A DNA stretch of 22,061 nucleotides, taken from positions 1 through 22,061 of the forward strand of contig BNVA01000014.1 in the NCBI GenBank assembly GCA_025997755.1, in the 5' to 3' direction. The position numbers were made by a program, and so were the translations under genes. The DNA is from Spirochaetia bacterium. Its GTDB lineage: Bacteria; Spirochaetota; Spirochaetia; Treponematales; Breznakiellaceae. Positions 15,038 through 21,568 of this stretch are shown one piece after another. The notes under the pieces were generated by a model, which made no database searches, had not been told where the DNA came from, and was given only the letters and a program-made list of their open reading frames with translations. Position 1 is the stretch's first letter. Each line of letters opens with the position of its first letter.

Positions 15038-15948
15038 TTTAAATCCTTTAACTCGAACGGAGCTTCCTGATAGACATAGTTAAGCCAGTTTGAAAAAAAT
15101 AAATGAGCGTGGGCGCGCCAGCGTACTATAGGCGTTTTATAAGGATCATCATTTAAATAATAATTTACAGGAATATTTATGTCCAAACCTTTTGCCTTAT
15201 CACGTTTGTATTCGGCATCCAGAGTCAGTGCGTCGTACTCAAGATGGCCGTTAATATAAATATCCCTGCCATTACGCGCCGTAACTATAAATGGACTGCC
15301 GCACGGTGTTGCAGATTGTATAGTGAGGTTTGCGTTAGACGCAATGGCATCGCGGTTGCTTTCCGTATAACGCGACTGCGGCGACAAGAATATATCATCA
15401 AAGCCGCGGAACAACGGGCTTAATTTCTCGTTCACGTTATGCGCAAAGACGCCGAACAATTTACAGTCAAGAACTTTTTTGCCTATACCGTAGCGTTGAT
15501 ACAAGCCTGCCTGCGCTCCCCAGCAGATATGCAGTGTTGACCACACATTGTGCAGGGAATAGTCCAAAATATTTGCAAGCTCACTCCAATAATCAACATC
15601 TTCAAACGGAAGCGTTTCCACAGGAGCGCCGGTTATGATAAGACCGTCATAACGCTCTTTGTACGCCTCGCGCGAATTAACATAAAATTTTTTTAAATGC
15701 CCGGGCGGAGCGTTATGCGACGTATGGCTTCCCATCCGTAAAAGACTTATATCAACCTGCAGAGGCGTATTACCCAGCAGGCGGAGCAGTTGTATTTCCG
15801 TTGTAACGGTAGTGGGCATAAGGTTTATAATAGCCACCCTAAGCGGTCTTATGTCCTGTTTTTCGGCGCGGTCTGTTGTCATAACAAAGACATTTTCTTT
15901 GGTAAGCGCGTTGTACGCCGGCAGCGCTTTTGGTATCCTTATGGGCAT
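15034..15948 (-). CDS. metA: Homoserine O-acyltransferase MetA, predicted acetyl-CoA type
   Basis: It acylates L-homoserine for methionine synthesis. At 304 residues it is of normal length. Catalytic residues are C142 (HICWGAQAG), H235 and E237 (INGHLEYD). Residue 111 is Glu (ITGAPVETLPFEDVDYW). In this family Glu111 is known to favour acetyl-CoA and Gly111 succinyl-CoA, so the enzyme should be a homoserine O-acetyltransferase despite the usual succinyltransferase label. The start ATG 15948 has no ribosome site but lies seven bases after a TATACT -10 box, so the transcript should be leaderless. It is first in an operon with hisD. Confidence 0.95.
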   Translation of the reverse strand: MPIRIPKALPAYNALTKENVFVMTTDRAEKQDIRPLRVAIINLMPTTVTTEIQLLRLLGNTPLQVDISLLRMGSHTSHNAPPGHLKKFYVNSREAYKERYDGLIITGAPVETLPFEDVDYWSELANILDYSLHNVWSTLHICWGAQAGLYQRYGIGKKVLDCKLFGVFAHNVNEKLSPLFRGFDDIFLSPQSRYTESNRDAIASNANLTIQSATPCGSPFIVTARNGRDIYINGHLEYDALTLDAEYKRDKAKGLDINIPVNYYLNDDPYKTPIVRWRAHAHLFFSNWLNYVYQEAPFELKDLK

Positions 15949-15955
15949 GGTTTTG

Positions 15956-15985
15956 AGTATATACGAGATCGCATAAACATTTCAA
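15956..15985 (-). promoter_or_regulatory. Sigma70-type promoter of the metA-hisD operon (leaderless start)
   Basis: On the minus strand TTGAAA (15985-15980) and TATACT (15961-15956) are 18 bp apart. Initiation six to eight bases later falls at or next to the metA ATG (15948), which leaves no room for a ribosome-binding site. Confidence 0.65.
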
Positions 15986-16040
15986 CTTTACCGCCATACT
16001 GACAAATGTCATAAATTCGGCTTTTCCCTTGAGTTTTTCG

Positions 16041-16069
16041 TTGACTTTTCCAAAAACCGGCACTAAATT
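16041..16069 (+). promoter_or_regulatory. Sigma70-type promoter for the coiled-coil nuclease-like gene
   Basis: TTGACT (16041-16046) and TAAATT (16064-16069) are separated by 17 bp. Transcription should begin near 16076, leaving a short leader with GGAGGT at 16085-16090 before ATG 16094. Confidence 0.6.
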
Positions 16070-16093
16070 CACAATAGAAACGTTGGAGGTGCT

Positions 16094-16714
16094 ATGCCGA
16101 AACTAGCGGAAAACCGAAATAAACATGAAGTTACTTTAGCGGATTTATACCGTTATCTGGAAGAAGATCGAAAGCGTTCCCATGAATCTGCAAAGGAATG
16201 GGACAGACAGATCGCCGCAGAACGGAAAGCGAGAGCCGAACTACAGTCCGAACTTGAAAAGTCAAATAAGGAATTAAACAAAAAAATGGGCGATTTGGGT
16301 ATAACCCTTGGCGAAATTACGGAATTTTCTTTTAACCCCGATGTTGTTATGCAAAAGTTTTGCGATATGGGCTATGAACTTGAATCGGCAGCGCGTGATG
16401 TTATATTCAAAAATGAAAAAAACGAACGCGCAGCGGAAGTCGATATTCTCTTACAAAACGGCACAGATGTAATTTTTGTTGAAATAAAAACCAAAGCGAA
16501 AAAAAAAGATATTGATGAGTTAATTGAAAGAATAAAGACATTTCATAACCGCTTTTTTACCGAAAAGAAAATTATCGGGGCGATAGCAGGTTCCGTTATA
16601 CCGGAGAGCGTTAAAAATTACGCATTAAACCAAGGGGTTTATGTTATCGAACAAACCGGAGAAACAATAAAAATTGAAACACAAAACAATAAATTCAAAC
16701 CAAAAAAATGGTAA
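16094..16714 (+). CDS. Coiled-coil protein with C-terminal PD-(D/E)XK nuclease-like domain (DUF3782-like)
   Basis: This encodes 206 residues. Residues about 15-70 form a charged coiled coil (LEEDRKRSHESAKEWDRQIAA and onward). The C-terminal half has the pattern AAEVDILLQNGTDVIFVEIKTKAK, which matches the D...E-x-K core of PD-(D/E)XK nuclease-fold proteins (D near 116, E and K near 129-131). Such coiled-coil/nuclease-fold proteins are frequent in spirochaetes and cyanobacteria and have no settled function; they are often linked to mobile DNA. It has its own promoter and a strong GGAGGT. It stands alone between divergent metA and convergent glnB, so the context gives no role. Nuclease activity is an inference from the motif only. 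Confidence 0.75.
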   Translation: MPKLAENRNKHEVTLADLYRYLEEDRKRSHESAKEWDRQIAAERKARAELQSELEKSNKELNKKMGDLGITLGEITEFSFNPDVVMQKFCDMGYELESAARDVIFKNEKNERAAEVDILLQNGTDVIFVEIKTKAKKKDIDELIERIKTFHNRFFTEKKIIGAIAGSVIPESVKNYALNQGVYVIEQTGETIKIETQNNKFKPKKW

Positions 16715-16726
16715 AAATACTTTCAC

Positions 16727-16745
16727 CTAACACGTATAGTACGTT
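16727..16745. other. Small inverted repeat after the nuclease-like gene
   Basis: ACGTA-TAG-TACGT forms a perfect 5-bp stem, flanked by TAAC on the left and TTA on the right. It lies next to the larger hairpin at 16743-16782. There is no clear T-run. Confidence 0.3.
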
Positions 16746-16782
16746 AGAAAGAGGCGCGGCGTAACCGTGTCCCCCTTCTAAC
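16743..16782. terminator. Large hairpin between convergent genes, candidate bidirectional terminator
   Basis: GTTAGAA and TTCTAAC pair as a 7-bp stem, with further G-C pairs inside (AGAGG against CCCCC, with mismatches) and a loop of about 16 bases. It lies 29 bases after the nuclease-like gene and 38 bases past the glnB stop. Both flanks lack a strong T-run, so termination is plausible rather than certain. Confidence 0.45.
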
Positions 16783-16819
16783 ATAGCAAAAATTATCTAT
16801 GGCGCTTGCCCCGGGCACT

Positions 16820-17161
16820 CTATCCTATCGCTGTTTTGCCGGTTTCGCCGGTGCGTATGCGTATACATTCCTCAATGGGGACTACAAAGATCTTTCCGTC
16901 GCCGATTTCGCCTGAACGCGCACCCCGAATTATGGCATCAATTGTGGGGTGGACGAACTCGTCGTTTACTGCGATTTCGACCCGGACTTTCTTTAGGAGG
17001 TTTACTTCCATTTCGACACCGCGGTAATGCTCGGTATAACCTTTTTGTTGTCCGCAGCCCATGGCGTTTGTGATCGAAATTTTGAAAACGTCTGACTTAT
17101 ACAATTCTTGTTTTACATCGTTTAACGCATGTGGTTGTATGTATGCTATTATCAATTTCAT
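16820..17161 (-). CDS. P-II nitrogen regulatory protein (GlnB/GlnK-like)
   Basis: This is a trimeric sensor of ATP/ADP and 2-oxoglutarate that gates AmtB, 113 residues. P-II marks are [11 protein letters not shown] in the T-loop (38-48) and [23 protein letters not shown] (85-107, the nucleotide-binding signature and C-terminus). Position 51, the Tyr uridylylated in enteric GlnB/GlnK, is Met here; Tyr46 is kept. Control by uridylylation at the standard site is therefore unlikely, leaving effector binding. I chose ATG 17161, with AGGAGG eight bases upstream; the longer open frame upstream overlaps amtB and is spurious. It lies 19 bases after amtB, the typical amtB-glnK arrangement. Confidence 0.93.
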   Translation of the reverse strand: MKLIIAYIQPHALNDVKQELYKSDVFKISITNAMGCGQQKGYTEHYRGVEMEVNLLKKVRVEIAVNDEFVHPTIDAIIRGARSGEIGDGKIFVVPIEECIRIRTGETGKTAIG

Positions 17162-17180
17162 TTTATTTTCCTCCTGTACC

Positions 17181-18554
17181 TTACATGTTTGAGAAAATCT
17201 GGAAACCGGAATAGGCATCCGCTTTGTGCTCGCTGATGTCAAGTCCCTGCAATTCCTCTTTTTCTTTTGCGCGCAATCCGGTAATAGCTTTGATGACCAA
17301 GAATAGTATGAGGCTTGTGAGGACTGCCCACGCTCCGACTGATACAACGCCTAACGCTTGAATGCCTAGTTGTGCAAAGCCGCCTCCGTGCAGAACGCCG
17401 ACGGCGACGCCCGGGACATTACCCCAGATTCCAACGGCGAGGGTGCCGAACATACCGCAGACTAGATGAACAGATGATGCGCCAACGGGGTCATCAATTT
17501 TTAGTACTTTGTCGATAAACTCGACGGCGAGTACGACAAGGATACCGCCTATAAGTCCGATAACTATCGACGCGCCGGGGCTTACGACGGCACAGGGCGC
17601 GGTAATTGCGACTAGTCCGGCAAGAGCGCCGTTAAATGACATTGATGCATCCGGTTTTTTGAACCAGCACCATGATGTCAAGAGTGCGCCGATGGTGCCT
17701 GCCGCAGCCGCGAGAGTCGTCGTTACGCAGACGCGGGCGATTGTTAAACCGCTCCAGATGTTGGCATCTCCGGCTGAAAGGTCTCCGGCTGTTGCAATGC
17801 CGGTAGAAGCTCCGTTAAAACCGTACCACCCGAACCAGAGCAGCAGTACGCCAAGCATCGCCAGCGGCATATTATGACCGGGGAATGCTTTTACGGCAAT
17901 TTTTCCGCCTTCGGTCTTGATGTATTTGCCTATACGCGGACCTACAACAGCAGCGCCCATAAGAGCCGCCCAGCCGCCTACCGAGTGGACAACAGTTGAG
18001 CCGGCAAAGTCATGGAAGCCTAAGTTGGCAAGCCAGCCGCCGCCCCATATCCAATGTCCTGAAATCGGGTATATGAATGCCGAGATGAAGCAGGTATAGA
18101 TCAAATAGGACTTGAACTGTGTCCGCTCCGCCATTGCGCCGGAAACGATAGTCGCCGATGTTGCGGCAAAGACGACTTGGAAGAACCACGATTTGTAAAA
18201 ACCCGCCGACTCACCGTCTACACTCATCGGCCCTTTGAAAAACTGGTCGCTTCCGATTAAGCCTCCAAGCGCGTCCTTCCCATACATCAACCCCCAGCCT
18301 ATTGCCCAGTAGACAATCGCGCCGAAACAGAAGTCCATCAGGTTCTTCATAATGATATTGGTGGCATTTTTTGCACGGGTTAGTCCGGTCTCAACCAGCG
18401 CAAAACCCGCCTGCATTATAAACACCAATGCCGCGCCAAGGAACAGCCAAACGGTATCCAGTCCGTCACCGGCAGACCACGCATCCTGAGCAAAGACCGA
18501 ACCGGCTAAAACCAGTCCCACCACTGCCGTTGTAACAATTTTTTTCTTTCGCAC
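17181..18554 (-). CDS. amtB: Ammonium transporter AmtB
   Basis: This is an inner-membrane trimeric ammonium channel, 457 residues with 11 expected membrane helices after a cleavable signal ([13 protein letters not shown], cut near residue 22). The twin pore histidines are H190 ([11 protein letters not shown]) and H363 ([11 protein letters not shown]). [23 protein letters not shown] (226-248) and DPVGASSVH are family signatures. The start is GTG 18554, with GGAGG six bases upstream. A sigma54-type promoter lies about 70-85 bases upstream, consistent with nitrogen-limitation control. It is cotranscribed with the P-II gene, which should plug the channel when nitrogen is plentiful. Confidence 0.96.
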   Translation of the reverse strand: MRKKKIVTTAVVGLVLAGSVFAQDAWSAGDGLDTVWLFLGAALVFIMQAGFALVETGLTRAKNATNIIMKNLMDFCFGAIVYWAIGWGLMYGKDALGGLIGSDQFFKGPMSVDGESAGFYKSWFFQVVFAATSATIVSGAMAERTQFKSYLIYTCFISAFIYPISGHWIWGGGWLANLGFHDFAGSTVVHSVGGWAALMGAAVVGPRIGKYIKTEGGKIAVKAFPGHNMPLAMLGVLLLWFGWYGFNGASTGIATAGDLSAGDANIWSGLTIARVCVTTTLAAAAGTIGALLTSWCWFKKPDASMSFNGALAGLVAITAPCAVVSPGASIVIGLIGGILVVLAVEFIDKVLKIDDPVGASSVHLVCGMFGTLAVGIWGNVPGVAVGVLHGGGFAQLGIQALGVVSVGAWAVLTSLILFLVIKAITGLRAKEKEELQGLDISEHKADAYSGFQIFSNM

Positions 18555-18621
18555 TTTTTTCCTCCAAGTTACTCATTTTTAATTCAGCCCTTTTACGATG
18601 AGCCTTTTCTCCAAATGAATA

Positions 18622-18638
18622 CGCAGAAAGTGTGCCAA
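18622..18638 (-). promoter_or_regulatory. Sigma54 (-24/-12) promoter for amtB-glnB
   Basis: The minus strand reads TTGGCACACTTTCTGCG, against the consensus YTGGCACGN4TTGCW. The invariant GG and GC are exactly at the required spacing, and only three less conserved positions differ. The predicted start is near 18612, leaving a leader of about 58 bases before the GTG. Sigma54 promoters need an upstream activator, normally NtrC-like, bound about 100 bp upstream. Confidence 0.7.
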
Positions 18639-18646
18639 GTTTTTAT

Positions 18647-18683
18647 AGTGAGTAGTGAGTAGTGAGTAGTGAGTAGTGAGTAG
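18647..18683. repeat. Heptanucleotide tandem repeat, 5.3 copies of AGTGAGT
   Basis: Five perfect copies of AGTGAGT plus two bases lie in the intergenic region between amtB and the divergent Gly-rich gene. Seven-base arrays can gain or lose units by slippage. Here a change would alter the distance between the sigma54 promoter and the upstream inverted repeat in steps of seven bases. Confidence 0.95.
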
Positions 18684-18692
18684 AAAAATTAT

Positions 18693-18715
18693 TTGACAAC
18701 GAAGTACTTTGTCAA
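18693..18715. promoter_or_regulatory. Inverted repeat, candidate activator site or operator
   Basis: TTGACAA (18693-18699) and TTGTCAA (18709-18715) are a perfect 7-bp inverted repeat with a 9-bp spacer. Its centre is about 92 bp upstream of the predicted sigma54 start of amtB, a usual distance for an enhancer-binding activator. It also contains a -35-like TTGACA facing the Gly-rich gene. A second TTGACA lies at 18724-18729. I cannot pin down a well-spaced -10 for that gene. Confidence 0.45.
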
Positions 18716-18811
18716 GTGGATAATTGACACCTAAAAAAAATTCTCCTTCCCTTTTATCCGATAATGTTGTATATTTATATTGAATAATTTTTTATTTTAA
18801 AGGAGTATTTT

Positions 18812-21061
18812 ATGAGTATTGAAAAATGCGGGGGGGGGGGGGTTATAGCGCCCTCTAAAATCAGCAAAAAGCAGCGTATAGCGTGCTTTATAGCCGGAAT
18901 AGCCCTGTTCACAGGTCTATCACTGGTATTCGTAACCTGCAGAGCCGAAGCGCCAAATTATGCGGAAGAAAATAAAGATTTTAGAATAATAGACACCATA
19001 CCATCAGATTATATAGTTACATTCAAAAACGGCTGGGAAGATGAATTTTACCCCGGCGGCGCACCCGAAATGGAGGACGATCCATATACAAATTACCGTA
19101 TTCACTTAGGCGTAACAACAAGTGTAACGTCTGCAACAACAATAAAAGCCGTTTACGATAAGACTGAAAAATTAGAGTACGACGAAGCTGTAAAAAAGTA
19201 TAACAAACTCTTAGCGGATATGAAGGATTACAGCGAACGCCTCGCAAGGGGCGATCCGGACGCTGAAGACTACCTGCCCGAAGAAGACCCGATTGAGCCA
19301 GTAGCGCCTACGGCAACCCTGCCCTACTTCCCCGGTTCTCCTGTAATTGATGAAGACGGTGTAGAGCACATTTCCGTCGGTAGACAGCCCGAGTGGGATT
19401 ATCATACATTCATAGGGTGGAAAATCTATCCCGCATCCCCGGATTCTGCAGGCGCTTATGAACTAACCCTTACCGGCGCTATAACCGCGGATGTTACGGC
19501 AGTAGCGCAATGGGCCGATGCTCCTGCCCGTCCTTTTAAAGAGATTACATTTCAAAAGAATGACGGCTCAGGTATTTTTGAAAAGCGTCTGGCAATTCCC
19601 ACAAAATTAACTTACGAAGCTGCAGACCCTGGAGGGACAGATAGTGTGGAATGGGATCATGACAATGACCTCAATACCCCTAACATCTATGTAACTAACA
19701 ATAAAGATAATGCAATAACGGACAGTGTAATCTTAAAATATGAGGACTTTCAAATTCAGGAAAACGATGTACAGGATGAGCCTATAGCCCAGAACAACCC
19801 GCTTGTACCTGTTTTCACGCGTGATCATTACATTGTCCATCAATATGATCCTTGGAAAGACTCAAAAGGAGATACCATCGATCCGTTGGGAATGAATTTT
19901 GCAAACAACGCATTTATCTATCAGCAATGGTCGCCTCAACAATACACAATTACGTTTAACGGCAACGGAATAGGCGATGAAACCAGTTTACACAATACAA
20001 CGCTTACAGGTCTTGACGCCCCTACCGTTGCCCGAAGCGGTTTGGTAGGAGCGGGTCAACAGCTTCCAATTTATGCGGGAACTGCAACGGTTGATAATTT
20101 AACATATTACACCTTTAGCCACTGGATGGATGCTCCTGAAGGCGGCAACAGGTACTACAACACAACACCAATAACCGGCAATACTACGCTTTATGCCAAA
20201 TGGGATGTTGCAGGCGGCGCTAAATATACTTTTATTTCTACAGGCGCAGTCCAAACATTTACGGTTCCCACAACAGGTACCTACACAATTGAAGCATGGG
20301 GGGCGCAGGGCGGCGGCGTCACCGGCTTCACCGGCGGTACAAGCGCAGGCGGCGGTGTAGGTGGTTTAGGTGGTTATTCTGCGGGGACTATTACCCTAAA
20401 TGCAGGAGTAACGCTTTATGTCCATGTCGGTGCTCAAGGTGCTGCCGGAGCAGGTCATAATACCAACGGTACAGGCGGTTTGGGCGGATACAATGGCGGC
20501 GGCAGGGGAGGTAATGGTGTCTCTGGTCAGGGTTATTTATGGGACGGCGGCGGTGGCGGCGGCGGCGCTTCCGATGTCCGTGTAGTAGGCGGCGTTTGGG
20601 ATAATTTGAACAGCTTAAAATCCCGCATCATAGTTGCAGGCGGCGGCGGCGGGAGAGGTGTCGGTTACACTCCCTATAGCACAGTTGCCGGCGCAGGCGG
20701 CGGAGAAAATGGCGGAGCTAGTACCGGCGGCTATCAACAGATGGCAGGCGCGACCCAGGATGCCGGCGGCGCTTTCGGCAGAGGCACGGATGGCGGCATT
20801 GGTGGTGCTGTCGTCTTCGAAGGCAAAGGTGCAGGCGGCGGCGGTTACTATGGCGGCATAGGTGCGCCGTCAGGTGGTTATGCTTCAGGCTCCGGCGGCT
20901 CAGGCTACGTCAAAGGTTTACCGGAAACGACCGGCCATTCAAGCATGATGTCCACTGCACCGGAATTTACAGCTTTAACATTTACAGGCGGCGTAACAAT
21001 AGCCGGACTAAACACAGGCAACGGCAAGGTAATTATAACGTTCATACCGCAGCAGAACTAA
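18812..21061 (+). CDS. Surface lipoprotein-like protein: InlB/Flg_new-type repeats plus ALK-like glycine-rich domain; poly-G tract near start
   Basis: This encodes 749 residues. An AAAGGAG precedes ATG 18812. Codons 6-11 contain a run of 13 G. A hydrophobic signal segment follows (about 24-42), ending in the permissive lipobox FVTC (Cys43). Residues about 50-465 hold InlB B-repeat/Flg_new-like units (YIVTFKNGW, HTFIGWKIYP, QYTITFNGNG, TFSHWMDAPEGG, TTLYAKWD) with an acidic insert near 110-165. From about 470 a glycine-rich domain begins TFTVPTTGTYTIEAWGAQ. It contains YVHVGAQG, DGGGGGGGASDVR, RIIVAGGGGGRG and GGGYYGG, then ends in IITFIPQQN. This layout resembles the glycine-rich domain of ALK/LTK receptors and related bacterial domains. 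Location is probably outer surface; an adhesive role is inference. A strong terminator follows. Confidence 0.88.
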   Translation: MSIEKCGGGGVIAPSKISKKQRIACFIAGIALFTGLSLVFVTCRAEAPNYAEENKDFRIIDTIPSDYIVTFKNGWEDEFYPGGAPEMEDDPYTNYRIHLGVTTSVTSATTIKAVYDKTEKLEYDEAVKKYNKLLADMKDYSERLARGDPDAEDYLPEEDPIEPVAPTATLPYFPGSPVIDEDGVEHISVGRQPEWDYHTFIGWKIYPASPDSAGAYELTLTGAITADVTAVAQWADAPARPFKEITFQKNDGSGIFEKRLAIPTKLTYEAADPGGTDSVEWDHDNDLNTPNIYVTNNKDNAITDSVILKYEDFQIQENDVQDEPIAQNNPLVPVFTRDHYIVHQYDPWKDSKGDTIDPLGMNFANNAFIYQQWSPQQYTITFNGNGIGDETSLHNTTLTGLDAPTVARSGLVGAGQQLPIYAGTATVDNLTYYTFSHWMDAPEGGNRYYNTTPITGNTTLYAKWDVAGGAKYTFISTGAVQTFTVPTTGTYTIEAWGAQGGGVTGFTGGTSAGGGVGGLGGYSAGTITLNAGVTLYVHVGAQGAAGAGHNTNGTGGLGGYNGGGRGGNGVSGQGYLWDGGGGGGGASDVRVVGGVWDNLNSLKSRIIVAGGGGGRGVGYTPYSTVAGAGGGENGGASTGGYQQMAGATQDAGGAFGRGTDGGIGGAVVFEGKGAGGGGYYGGIGAPSGGYASGSGGSGYVKGLPETTGHSSMMSTAPEFTALTFTGGVTIAGLNTGNGKVIITFIPQQN
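18830..18842 (+). repeat. Homopolymeric G13 tract within coding sequence (candidate phase-variation switch)
   Basis: Thirteen consecutive G lie from 18830 to 18842, starting at codon 7 of the surface-protein gene. With 13 the frame is open. One G fewer gives an immediate TAG after GGGG-L, and one more gives a TAA five codons after the run. Both shifts therefore abolish the protein before the signal peptide. Confidence 0.95.
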
Positions 21062-21081
21062 AAGGCTAGAGCTTAAAAATG

Positions 21082-21127
21082 AAGGCTAGGTACTATTCCC
21101 TAAGGGGATGGTACTTAGCCTTTTTCT
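21082..21127 (+). terminator. Strong intrinsic terminator after the Gly-rich protein gene
   Basis: AAGGCTA-g-GTAC pairs with GTAC-t-TAGCCTT, and the inner TCCC pairs with GGGG around a TAA loop. The stem runs straight into TTTTTCTT. It starts 20 bases after the stop codon. Confidence 0.9.
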
Positions 21128-21135
21128 TATTGAAA

Positions 21136-21154
21136 TCACTACTCCTTACTCCTT
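21136..21154. repeat. Degenerate heptamer repeat downstream of the surface-protein gene
   Basis: On the minus strand this reads AAGGAGTAAGGAGTAGTGA, two copies of AAGGAGT followed by AGTGA. The unit resembles the AGTGAGT array at 18647-18683, so related short repeats lie on both sides of the gene. Confidence 0.5.
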
Positions 21155-21242
21155 GTTTCTTATTAACTACTTTTTTGTATGAACTATTTTACTGTTTTAC
21201 ATTTATGTAGGATTATATAATTGATGTAGGGCAAGTCAGGGT

Positions 21243-21545
21243 TTAATCTGCTGTATAAAATCTATACTGATTTACTGAAATTGCGGAAGCCATGCTTATT
21301 ATGACAAGCAAAACCATACCACTATACCAATAAATGTTGAAGCCGTGGAAAAAGCCGCGCCCTTCGAACACATACGATGTGCGGGACTTTTGCGAGCTAA
21401 GGCTCCTACGATAAATGCCACAGTCGTCAGTGTGAGTGAGGGACGGATTTTTTCTACAGGCTTCCTGCGATTTTTTAGAAAATGTGGTATGGTTTTGCTT
21501 TTGTAAAACGCGAATTGCTGCTAAGCGGCATAGAGTTTTTTTCAA
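21243..21545 (-). other. Intergenic region with a doubtful 100-codon open frame
   Basis: Between the terminator and thrC (about 21128-21568) I see no well-supported gene. An open frame with a TTG start (21545) and no ribosome site covers 21243-21545. Its product would have one hydrophobic segment near the C-terminus (WYSGMVLLVIISMASAI). The DNA also contains small inverted repeats (GAGC-taag-GCTC near 21398; CACAT-acg-ATGTG near 21370) in an otherwise gene-poor stretch. It may be a decayed gene or a dispersed intergenic repeat. Confidence 0.25.
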
Positions 21546-21550
21546 TAAAT

Positions 21551-21559
21551 TGCTACAAT
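21551..21559 (+). promoter_or_regulatory. Extended -10 promoter for thrC; leaderless start predicted
   Basis: TGCTACAAT fits the extended -10 pattern TGnTAnAAT. Initiation about seven bases later lies within three bases of ATG 21569, and no Shine-Dalgarno is present. Confidence 0.55.
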
Positions 21560-21568
21560 CATTAAACT

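Noticed and set aside
17162..17347. Longer open frame upstream of the P-II gene
   Set aside because: It overlaps amtB in another frame. The family N-terminus [10 protein letters not shown] begins at 17161 behind AGGAGG.
18647..18683. CRISPR-like array
   Set aside because: Units are seven bases with no spacers; it is a simple tandem repeat.
19023..19405. Minus-strand open frames within the surface-protein gene
   Set aside because: They overlap a well-supported coding sequence and encode no recognisable domain or ribosome site.
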